From Fidelibacterota bacterium (GTDB taxonomy: Bacteria > Fidelibacterota > UBA2242), in assembly GCA_016936335.1 (NCBI GenBank), contig JAFGXZ010000122.1, positions 1-5,564 of the forward strand: a DNA stretch of 5,564 nt, in the 5' to 3' direction. The position numbers and the translations under genes were made by a program. This document shows positions 1 through 5,564 of this stretch, one piece after another (position 1 is the first letter of the stretch; every line of letters begins with the position of its first letter). The notes beneath the pieces are model-generated. The model was not told the DNA's origin, did not search any database, and was given only the letters and a program-made list of their open reading frames with translations.

Positions 1-519
1 CGGCGGGCGAGTTACACGGACAGTATTAACTTCGAGATATTGTCCCAATTGGTGATTCTGGAGAACCGGATTGTGTCCCTGGGGGCCAGTTTAAGCGAAA
101 CAAAATCCCTCAAGGATAAGGATACCGCGCCGGTATCGCGGTCTTCGGTTACCAGTGGAACCTATAAGGATCGCTATCTGCAGGCGTTGACATTTCACCA
201 GAATGGGAACAATGAAGAGTCAATCGGGCTGTTCCGACAGCTGTTAAATGAGGATAAATATAATGAATTAGCCGATAATGCCCAGTATTGGATTGGGGAA
301 TGTTATTATTCAATGAAACAATACCGACGTGCGATCGTAGAATTCGAGAAAGTATTTGCATTTAAAAACAGTAATAAAGAAGATGATGCACAATTTAAAC
401 TCGGATTATGTTATGCGGCGATGGGCGAACGGGATAAAGCGATAAATGAGTTTCAGCGATTAATCGATTATTATCCCCAAAGTGAATTTGTGATTAACGC
501 TAAACAATTTGTGAAATAG
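1..519 (+). CDS. cpoB: CpoB/YbgF-like periplasmic TPR protein, 5' end cut by the window
   Basis: The reading frame is open from base 1 and ends at TAG 517-519, giving 172 residues. The signal peptide and true start lie upstream. A TTG at position 40 falls inside the coiled-coil stretch and is unlikely to be the start. Residues 8-34 carry spaced Ile/Leu residues, as in the N-terminal trimerising coiled coil of YbgF. A polar Ser/Thr/Lys linker follows to about residue 53. Three TPR units come next (about 54-85, 91-121 and 128-160), with typical family wording such as AQYWIGECYYSMKQYRRAI and KLGLCYAAMGERDKAINEF, and the protein ends with NAKQFVK. In characterised bacteria this family works in the periplasm with the Tol-Pal system and coordinates outer-membrane constriction with peptidoglycan synthesis. 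Placement next to tolB/pal is expected but not visible here. Another periplasmic TPR protein cannot be fully excluded. Confidence 0.85.
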   Translation, partial: RRASYTDSINFEILSQLVILENRIVSLGASLSETKSLKDKDTAPVSRSSVTSGTYKDRYLQALTFHQNGNNEESIGLFRQLLNEDKYNELADNAQYWIGECYYSMKQYRRAIVEFEKVFAFKNSNKEDDAQFKLGLCYAAMGERDKAINEFQRLIDYYPQSEFVINAKQFVK

Positions 520-525
520 AGTTAT

Positions 526-1362
526 ATGATTAAGAGAATATATTTTTTAACATCCGAGATTGTGCCCTTTGCGGAAAGCTACCATCTGGCGACCTTTTCA
601 AAAGAGATACCCATTGTATTTAATGAACGAAAATATGATTTTCGCCTGATGATGCCGAAATATTCATTTATCAGCGAGCGCCGCTATATTCTGCGGGAAG
701 TGATCCGTCTTAGAGACATGAACCTGCAGTATCAAAACAACAAAATTCAGGCCAGTGTCAAATCGGCATTCATACCGAATACCAAAGTGCAGGTATATTT
801 CCTGGAGCATGATGATTACTATTCAAACGACGCTCCGGATCTCTATAAGGAATCCAATTCCGAGTTTGGTCATAATGCGTTACGGTTTGGATTTTTTGCA
901 TCAGCCGCATTGACAACGTTGAATTATTTACGCTGGAAACCCGAAGTCATTATTTTGAATGATTGGCAGATGAGTTTGATTCCATTGATGATTAATTCCG
1001 GCCTCTTGGACAATTCCTACTTCAACGATGTCAAAATACTCCAGATCATTCATTCTAAAAATCCGCTTTCCCACTATCTGCTCGATGATTATAAGCGAAT
1101 CGGTTTGACAGATTTAGATAGTGATCTGATTGGAAAAAATAAAAAACTGGATTGTGTTGCCGCAGCGAACAAACTCAGCAATCATACGATGTTGATTAAT
1201 ACTGCTAAGGATTTGGAGAAATCCTATATGGCAGATCCGGTATTTAAAAACCTGTTTGGCAAAGATAAATCGAAAATCTCGACCTATAACCTAAAAAGTG
1301 AATCTTCGGAAGAATGGCAGAATTTAGCAGATGAAATTATTAAAATCGTGGAACAATTATAA
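526..1362 (+). CDS. Short GT5 glycogen/starch-synthase-like protein, N-terminal domain only, probably not a canonical synthase
   Basis: This 278-residue protein aligns by eye with the N-terminal (GT5) half of bacterial glycogen synthases, which are usually about 480 residues. The opening IYFLTSEIVPFAES matches the family's first strand. MMPKYSFISERR matches the MPKYG segment. GHNALRFGFFASAAL matches the DNAERFAFF region. EVIILNDWQMSLIP matches the HDWQ segment, and IIHSKNP matches TIHN. The C-terminal nucleotide-binding domain is absent, and TAA 1360-1362 ends the protein naturally. The KxGGL substrate motif is replaced by E17-S18-Y19-H20-L21, and HDW has become N145-D146-W147. From memory, Bacteroidota carry similar proteins of about 270 residues, annotated glycogen synthase, often next to DUF4270 lipoprotein genes. 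There is no signal peptide, so it is cytosolic. ATG 526 follows the previous stop by 6 bases with only a weak TAGAG-like site. Its function is unknown; ordinary glycogen synthesis is unlikely. Confidence 0.8.
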   Translation: MIKRIYFLTSEIVPFAESYHLATFSKEIPIVFNERKYDFRLMMPKYSFISERRYILREVIRLRDMNLQYQNNKIQASVKSAFIPNTKVQVYFLEHDDYYSNDAPDLYKESNSEFGHNALRFGFFASAALTTLNYLRWKPEVIILNDWQMSLIPLMINSGLLDNSYFNDVKILQIIHSKNPLSHYLLDDYKRIGLTDLDSDLIGKNKKLDCVAAANKLSNHTMLINTAKDLEKSYMADPVFKNLFGKDKSKISTYNLKSESSEEWQNLADEIIKIVEQL

Positions 1363-2602
1363 AGACAGTAAACATCCACATGGACGTTTGACACTTAGTA
1401 AAAATCGATTTCCAGTTTATCATAACAGTCAGTTTGCATTTCTGGCTTTTGCGCTCCTGATATTCTCTTGTGAAGAGAAAATACCGACCATTCAGAATCC
1501 TGGTGGTTTTTTTGATTTTAGTACATTGACCATACCCGCGGATTCAATGATATTTGCACAAGCGGTTGTCACTCCTGATATCGGACAATCTGATGTTCTT
1601 TATATTGGGAACGATGAAAATGTCTATGCGTACACTCTGTTGAAATTTGGGAAAATAAAATATTATTTACCGGATTCGGTAGGTGAATTTATTTCTTTAA
1701 AATTGAATTTGAGGAGTGATCACCAGTACCGTTTGAACGACCTGACCGGTGAGACGGTGGGTATTAATGTGTATCATTTGGTAAACAATGGCATTGATCC
1801 ATGGACTGAAAGTAGTAGTAGTGTATATAATTTCAATATTGATTCCCTTAATTGTGAGCTGTTGACGGAATTTAATTATTCTGATTCGGATACCGTGGTC
1901 TTTGATTTAGATCCAATCCTGGTTTCTCAGTGGTATGACAGCAGTGATAAAGATTATACCCTGGTATTCAAACAAGCGGACACCACAATTGCAGCTATAC
2001 AGACATTTTATTCATCGGAAGCATCTTATTATCCTTGGCTGGAAATCAGTTATCAGGCGGATGGTGATACATTAACTGCCAATATTTTACCAACTGAAGA
2101 TTTATCTATCCTTAAATTTAAAAAACCGGTCGATTCTTCCACGTTATTCAACATAAATTCAGGGCGGGCGAGTTTCAGTGTTTTAAAATTTGGTTTTGAA
2201 GATATATTAACGGATGAGAATGAATACATCGCGAAGGCTGATTTGAGGGTCAGCATTGATCCAGTCCTGACCCAGCGATATGGTGATATCTTTTATCTTT
2301 ATGTCAATCTGGCTGACTCCAGTATTTTGGACGCTGAAGGGAATCTTGATCCCGGTTATGACCCGGTGGATCAAAGCTATGATTTTTATGTCTCCGTCGG
2401 GGTTTCTGATACTGTAGCGGTTATCAATATTAAATCTCTTCTGCAGGGGGTTGTCAGCAAATATATTGATAATTATGGAATTGTACTCTATACTGTCCCG
2501 ACATTTTTGAATATATCAACACTGAGTCTATACAATGCTTCCGACCAGAATCCGGCCGGCGTCCGCCCGTCTCTTCATATTTTAACGATGAAAGAGCAGT
2601 AA
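1331..2602 (+). CDS. Predicted lipoprotein with two tandem DNRLRE/DUF4270-like beta modules
   Basis: No named gene is recognised. Counting from ATG 1331, a hydrophobic stretch (residues 35-46, FAFLAFALLIFS) ends at Cys47, a plausible lipobox, followed by EEK. The mature protein is acidic, rich in Tyr/Ser/Asp and almost all beta in character. Residues about 73-242 follow the DNRLRE pattern: LLKFG, then ISLKLNL, INVYHL with PWTE, TVVFDLDPILVSQWY, and finally FYSSE with PWLEISY. Residues about 245-420 repeat the order with VLKFG, ADLRVSI, FYLYVNL, TVAVINIKSLLQGVV and RPSLHIL. DNRLRE modules occur on extracellular proteins, and DUF4270 lipoproteins of Bacteroidota have similar wording and a similar neighbour. 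The start is uncertain. ATG 1331 overlaps the previous gene by 32 bases and gives a 34-residue polar lead. TTG 1388 gives a more normal signal peptide, but neither has a clear ribosome binding site. It probably sits in the outer membrane as a partner of the barrel downstream. Confidence 0.75.
   Translation: MKLLKSWNNYKDSKHPHGRLTLSKNRFPVYHNSQFAFLAFALLIFSCEEKIPTIQNPGGFFDFSTLTIPADSMIFAQAVVTPDIGQSDVLYIGNDENVYAYTLLKFGKIKYYLPDSVGEFISLKLNLRSDHQYRLNDLTGETVGINVYHLVNNGIDPWTESSSSVYNFNIDSLNCELLTEFNYSDSDTVVFDLDPILVSQWYDSSDKDYTLVFKQADTTIAAIQTFYSSEASYYPWLEISYQADGDTLTANILPTEDLSILKFKKPVDSSTLFNINSGRASFSVLKFGFEDILTDENEYIAKADLRVSIDPVLTQRYGDIFYLYVNLADSSILDAEGNLDPGYDPVDQSYDFYVSVGVSDTVAVINIKSLLQGVVSKYIDNYGIVLYTVPTFLNISTLSLYNASDQNPAGVRPSLHILTMKEQ
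1811..1822 (+). repeat. (AGT)4 trinucleotide repeat encoding Ser-Ser-Ser-Ser
   Basis: Four perfect AGT codons in frame encode residues 161-164 of the lipoprotein (counting from 1331), in the loop after PWTE in the first beta module. Copy-number change would add or remove serines without shifting the frame. It is short and may have no role. Confidence 0.7.
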
Positions 2603-2606
2603 ATTT

Positions 2607-3815
2607 ATGATCAAACGTGTTGCCCTATTATTTTTATTGAACTGCTCTCTCTTTGGGCAGACATCGTATTATTCTACCTATGGATTTGGTCTGCCTTCGC
2701 CCGCAATCTCGGCGCGTTATCTGGCATTGGGTCAGACCGGTATTGCCATTCCTGATTCTATCAGCCTGAATATATCAAATCCAGCCCTGTGGGATGGTTT
2801 CATGACCACTTCGGTGCAGGGGCAGCTGAGCGCTTCGACCTTTTCAACATCTTCCGGTCTGCCAGGCGCAACACTCTCTCAATTTCTTGGGTTTTCCTTT
2901 AAGTTCCCTATCGGAAAGGACGCGGGTTTTGCAATGGGTATTACCCCCTATTCCCGTATGAAGGGCGACCTCAGTATTAGTGATTCGACAGAGTTTTTTG
3001 ATTCTATGGTTAACTACAGTTCCGAAGTGGGTGTAGAGGGTGGAATTTCGGAGTTTTTCCTGGGAGCTGGTTATCGGATAAGTTCGCGACTTAGCCTGGG
3101 CCTGAAAACACGTCTGTTTTTTGGCAGCTATCTTACACGAATGGCAACCGATGTTGATGATGACGGATCTGTTAACTCCTATTATCGTAAATATGAGGTC
3201 ACCAGAGGTTCTCTGTTGGAACTAGGAACGTATTGGATCAGTCAGGACCGAAAGCTGGAGTTGGGCGCGACGTATACTCAAAACCTGAACTTTAATTATT
3301 ATCGACATTTTGATTACTACTTCGGGGATGATACGACAATGGCGGCCCAATCCCTTAAATTTCCAACTACTTTTCAGTTTGGAATGCGACGAAAACTTGG
3401 TGAGTCACTGGCCTTTTCCGCCGATCTTGCCTATTCACTGGTCTCATCGTCACTATTCAATGAGTTCAACATTGTGAACACGTCTTCAACACAAAATCCG
3501 ATTTATATCGGTGTTGGACTTGAACGACAACCCACAAGCAAACTGAATGCATCCTATTGGCAAAAGATGGCGCTCCGGACCGGAGCATTTTATAAAACAG
3601 AGGCAGTTTACCAATCCGATAAACTGACTGAAACAGGAGTAAGTTTTGGGATTGGAGTACCGTTTAATCATTATTCCAATCGAATTGATTTAGCCGTGGT
3701 AGCGTCGATTCGCGACGGCTTTCTTTCTGATACAATCGGACAAGAAAAACTGTTGTCATTTTATGCCAGTGTAACAACAGGGGAGTTGTGGTTTAAGAGG
3801 TTTAAGAGGTTCTAA
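2607..3815 (+). CDS. Outer-membrane beta-barrel protein, PorV/FadL-like
   Basis: This 402-residue protein starts at ATG 2607, four bases after the lipoprotein stop, with a weak AAAGAG upstream. Residues 1-17 form a short signal peptide (MIKRVALLFLLNCSLFG), probably cut before Gln18. The segment SARYLALGQTGIAIPD with NISNPALW (residues 35-62) resembles the N-terminal hatch motif of PorV/UPF0164-type barrels (ARALGMGGA...NPAGL). The rest alternates polar and hydrophobic residues with aromatic girdles, as in transmembrane strands, for example FLGFSFKFPIG, FLGAGYRISSRLSLGLKTRL and FQFGMRRKLGESLAFSADL. Near the end, GVSFGIGVPF, NRIDLAV and ELWFKR resemble the closing strands of Bacteroidota barrels of this kind. 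The terminal Phe fits BAM recognition. Residues 182-193 form a DxDxDG loop. The cargo or partner is unknown. Position between two predicted lipoproteins suggests a shared complex. Confidence 0.78.
   Translation: MIKRVALLFLLNCSLFGQTSYYSTYGFGLPSPAISARYLALGQTGIAIPDSISLNISNPALWDGFMTTSVQGQLSASTFSTSSGLPGATLSQFLGFSFKFPIGKDAGFAMGITPYSRMKGDLSISDSTEFFDSMVNYSSEVGVEGGISEFFLGAGYRISSRLSLGLKTRLFFGSYLTRMATDVDDDGSVNSYYRKYEVTRGSLLELGTYWISQDRKLELGATYTQNLNFNYYRHFDYYFGDDTTMAAQSLKFPTTFQFGMRRKLGESLAFSADLAYSLVSSSLFNEFNIVNTSSTQNPIYIGVGLERQPTSKLNASYWQKMALRTGAFYKTEAVYQSDKLTETGVSFGIGVPFNHYSNRIDLAVVASIRDGFLSDTIGQEKLLSFYASVTTGELWFKRFKRF
3791..3808 (+). repeat. Tandem 9-bp direct repeat GTTTAAGAG x2 at the 3' end of the barrel gene
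   Basis: GTTTAAGAG occurs twice back to back and is followed by GTTCTAA, so the barrel protein ends FKRFKRF instead of a single FKRF. The unit is three codons long and keeps the frame. It looks like a small local duplication at the C-terminal end. Confidence 0.75.
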
Positions 3816-3822
3816 TTCAAAA

Positions 3823-3830
3823 AGAAGGGG
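3823..3830 (+). promoter_or_regulatory. Shine-Dalgarno site of the TPR lipoprotein gene
   Basis: AGAAGGGG ends six bases before ATG 3837. It is the clearest ribosome binding site before any gene in the window and lies in the longest intergenic gap (21 bases). It supports the 3837 start and suggests this gene is translated independently of the barrel gene. Confidence 0.6.
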
Positions 3831-3836
3831 TGTGTC

Positions 3837-5123
3837 ATGAAAGATCAGCGCCTAATGCATCTGCTGGTTCTCATTTTAATGCTTATGACATCGATTTTTT
3901 TAAGTCAATGTCTTCCGCCGGCAGATTCATCTGAAGACGCCCAGCTAAATGCTGAACCAAAGCAAACAATCGATCGGGATAAGTGTGATCTGTATCTGAA
4001 TTTTGCTTATAGTTACTATCAAAACCAAAACTGGTCCAGCACGATTAAAAATTATAAAAAGATGATGGAATACGGTTGCAAAGAAGAATACGCTCAGGAT
4101 ATCTATTCTTATTTTGGACGTGCCTATCAGCAACTGGCAAAGACGGACCCTGTGTATTTTGACAGCGCCTTATTTGTTTACCAGGAAGGTGAAAAATATT
4201 TACCCAATGACATGTATCTGAAAAAAAATATCGCATATATTTATCATGTCCAGGGCAAAATAGACCTGGAAATCCGTGAATACGAAAAAATGATTGAAAT
4301 TCAACCGGAGGATCTGGATCTATATCGTAGTTATAATAAATTGTGTTTTGGACAGGAACGATGGGAGGACATGCTCTGGGGCATTGAAAAAATACTAGAT
4401 ATTAGCCCCGATGACCCGCAGGCAATTAGTGATCGTCTAATGGTCTATGAACGATTGGGGAAAAATATTACCAATGTGCAAAAAGAGCAGTGGGAAAAGA
4501 ACCCCACCAACGTTCGCTACGGACTGGAATATGCCGATGCATTATCCGAACAATTGGAGTATGATAAAGCCATTGATGTGCTGAAAAAGGTGACTGCTGT
4601 GGATTTGCGCAGCAAGGAAGCCTGGGATAAATTAGCCGATCTGTATAAAAATCTTGGCAGATATGAAAAAGCAGTCGCTGCATATGAACATATTAATAAA
4701 AATATCGACCCGCAGGACCTGAATGTCATTGATGATATTACTAAAATGTATTTGTATCTTGCTGATTATGAAACGGCCTACAGTTGGGCGAAAAAAGCGA
4801 TCGCCATGGGAAATTTGCAACTGGTATATAAGATTCGTGCGGATGTCTTGTTTGCCGCCGCGGAACATTACAGCACTGAACGTTCGCCAATCAGTTTCGA
4901 AGACAAGCTGGTATATAAACTTGCCTATGACGATTATCTGCTGGCCAAGAAGATGGGTGATTCAAGCAGTCAATCCCGGATTGATTTTTTGAAAGAATAC
5001 CTGATTCCGACCCGTGAAGACTGGTTCATGAATCGTTATGACGGTGCCGGCAACGAACGATCCGTATACCGTCCGCGGCTGGATTGTTACAAATGGATCG
5101 ATCTTAACGTTAAAAAAGACTAA
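3837..5123 (+). CDS. TPR-repeat lipoprotein with a distinctive C-terminal cap
   Basis: The 428-residue protein has a hydrophobic signal sequence (residues 8-24) ending at Cys25 in FLSQC. The Gln at -1 is atypical for a lipobox, so lipidation is likely but not certain. A disordered acidic linker runs to about residue 48. About eight TPR units follow, roughly at 51-82, 86-124, 126-159, 160-193, 194-225, 227-259, 260-294 and 295-327. The best preserved are KEAWDKLADLYKNLGRYEKA and KNIAYIYHVQGKIDLEIREY. After a further helical region the protein ends in a non-TPR cap (residues 388-424) containing IPTREDWFM and RPRLDCYKWI, which looks like a conserved motif. TPR lipoproteins usually act as periplasmic scaffolds. 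Together with the upstream barrel, it probably belongs to an outer-membrane complex, but the substrate is unknown. A soluble secreted form is the alternative. Confidence 0.8.
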   Translation: MKDQRLMHLLVLILMLMTSIFLSQCLPPADSSEDAQLNAEPKQTIDRDKCDLYLNFAYSYYQNQNWSSTIKNYKKMMEYGCKEEYAQDIYSYFGRAYQQLAKTDPVYFDSALFVYQEGEKYLPNDMYLKKNIAYIYHVQGKIDLEIREYEKMIEIQPEDLDLYRSYNKLCFGQERWEDMLWGIEKILDISPDDPQAISDRLMVYERLGKNITNVQKEQWEKNPTNVRYGLEYADALSEQLEYDKAIDVLKKVTAVDLRSKEAWDKLADLYKNLGRYEKAVAAYEHINKNIDPQDLNVIDDITKMYLYLADYETAYSWAKKAIAMGNLQLVYKIRADVLFAAAEHYSTERSPISFEDKLVYKLAYDDYLLAKKMGDSSSQSRIDFLKEYLIPTREDWFMNRYDGAGNERSVYRPRLDCYKWIDLNVKKD

Positions 5124-5128
5124 AACCG

Positions 5129-5560
5129 ATGATTATTGCTTTTGGTGCCGATCATGGCGGCGTTGAATTAAAATCAGTGCTAATAAAGCGGGTCCGCGAA
5201 ATGGGACATACAGCCATTGATTGCGGGGCATCGGGAACTGAATCCGTTGACTATGCTGATTATGCCGGAGCGGTTACGAGCCTGATTATCGACCAACAGG
5301 CAGATAAAGGTGTGCTCGTCTGTAAAACCGGTATTGGAATGAGCATTGCAGCCAATAAAGTCCGGGGAATTCGGGCAGCTCTGGTATATAATGATGAAGT
5401 CGCTGCCCTTAGCCGAAAACACAATGATGCCAATGTGATCTGTTTCAGCGCATCCTATACAGACCAGGAATCAGCCGGGAAAATGCTCGACATCTGGCTG
5501 AGTACCGATTTTGAAGGTGGTCGCCATCAGCGGCGCATTGATAAACTGGACACACTTTAG
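5129..5560 (+). CDS. rpiB: RpiB/LacA/LacB-family sugar-phosphate isomerase, likely ribose-5-phosphate isomerase B
   Basis: At 143 residues this matches the full length of RpiB, which interconverts ribose 5-phosphate and ribulose 5-phosphate in the pentose phosphate pathway in the cytosol. Family landmarks are present in order: FGADHGG with D8-H9, ESVDYADYA (38-46), the nucleophilic region C65 with TGIGMSIAANK (67-77), GIRAAL, LSRKHNDANV with the ring-opening His98, and the closing DFEGGRHQRR with Arg132 and Arg136. Two positions are unusual. The Gly after the catalytic Cys is Lys66. The Arg expected in the loop after HNDANV (Arg110 in E. coli numbering) is Ser109. ATG 5129 lies 5 bases after the previous stop without a clear ribosome binding site, so translation may be coupled. 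A related aldose-phosphate isomerase activity (LacAB- or allose-type) cannot be excluded. Confidence 0.92.
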   Translation: MIIAFGADHGGVELKSVLIKRVREMGHTAIDCGASGTESVDYADYAGAVTSLIIDQQADKGVLVCKTGIGMSIAANKVRGIRAALVYNDEVAALSRKHNDANVICFSASYTDQESAGKMLDIWLSTDFEGGRHQRRIDKLDTL

Positions 5561-5564
5561 GAGA
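5559..5564 (+). promoter_or_regulatory. Probable Shine-Dalgarno site of a gene beyond the window
   Basis: AGGAGA overlaps the rpiB TAG stop and ends at the window edge. It is a near-perfect anti-16S match, which suggests a tightly linked downstream gene. glyA often follows rpiB in bacteria, but nothing here shows which gene it is. Confidence 0.45.

Noticed and set aside
40..42. TTG 40 as the start of the first gene
   Set aside because: The frame is open from base 1 and the coiled-coil pattern continues upstream of this codon; a periplasmic protein also needs a signal peptide, which is absent after position 40.
149..361. Minus-strand open frame opposite the CpoB-like gene, and similar minus-strand frames at 2053-2256, 3486-3671, 3945-4236, 4468-4868 and 5180-5422
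   Set aside because: All lie antisense to well-supported genes, lack recognisable motifs, and have Cys/His/Ser-rich compositions typical of antisense shadows.
526..1362. The GT5-like gene as a frameshifted or truncated pseudogene of glgA
   Set aside because: No remnant of a C-terminal glycosyltransferase domain follows in any frame; downstream sequence is a different intact gene, and the length agrees with short family members known in Bacteroidota.
3816..3836. Terminator or promoter in the 21-base gap before the TPR gene
   Set aside because: No inverted repeat or T-run is present and the gap is mostly taken up by the ribosome binding site.
4221..4228. Run of eight A in the TPR gene, and T7 runs at 1507-1513 and 3895-3901, as possible slippage or phase-variation tracts
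   Set aside because: They are short, the frames stay intact, and such runs are expected by chance in moderately AT-rich coding DNA (Lys and Phe codons).
4723..4992. 89-residue plus-strand open frame inside the TPR lipoprotein gene
   Set aside because: It lies wholly within a convincing TPR coding frame, has no domain signal, and its composition (many Ile, Cys, Arg, Trp) looks like an out-of-frame translation.

Overview
The window reads as six co-directional plus-strand genes packed end to end. The first is cut by the left edge. The gaps are 6, 4, 21 and 5 bases, plus one apparent 32-base overlap, so it is probably one transcription unit. No intergenic stretch is long enough for an obvious promoter or terminator, and I see no tRNA, rRNA, CRISPR array or insertion sequence.

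The organism is most likely a Gram-negative member of the FCB superphylum (Bacteroidota relatives such as Marinimicrobia, KSB1, Calditrichota or Ignavibacteria). Several traits point there: a CpoB/YbgF-like periplasmic TPR protein, a short glycogen-synthase-like protein of a kind typical of Bacteroidota, two predicted lipoproteins, a beta-barrel whose N- and C-terminal motifs recall PorV/FadL-like barrels of that group, and weak Shine-Dalgarno sites before most genes. The exact phylum cannot be fixed from the sequence alone.

Layout: (1) positions 1-519, the C-terminal part of a CpoB/YbgF-type protein (coiled coil plus TPRs), which suggests tol-pal genes upstream. (2) 526-1362, a 278-residue protein matching only the N-terminal half of GT5 glycogen/starch synthases, with the nucleotide-sugar motif degraded. 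(3) About 1331 or 1388 to 2602, a predicted lipoprotein made of two diverged copies of a DNRLRE/DUF4270-like beta module. (4) 2607-3815, an outer-membrane beta-barrel. (5) 3837-5123, a TPR lipoprotein with a distinctive C-terminal cap. (6) 5129-5560, a RpiB-family sugar-phosphate isomerase with two unusual active-site substitutions. The window ends on AGGAGA, probably the ribosome binding site of another gene.

Genes 1-5 look like an envelope set: a periplasmic TPR protein, a cytosolic protein of unknown role, then lipoprotein, barrel and TPR lipoprotein. The last three plausibly form one outer-membrane assembly. rpiB looks like a metabolic gene attached to the end. The best candidate for something undescribed is the pair of the short GT5-like protein and the duplicated-module lipoprotein, followed directly by the barrel and the TPR lipoprotein.
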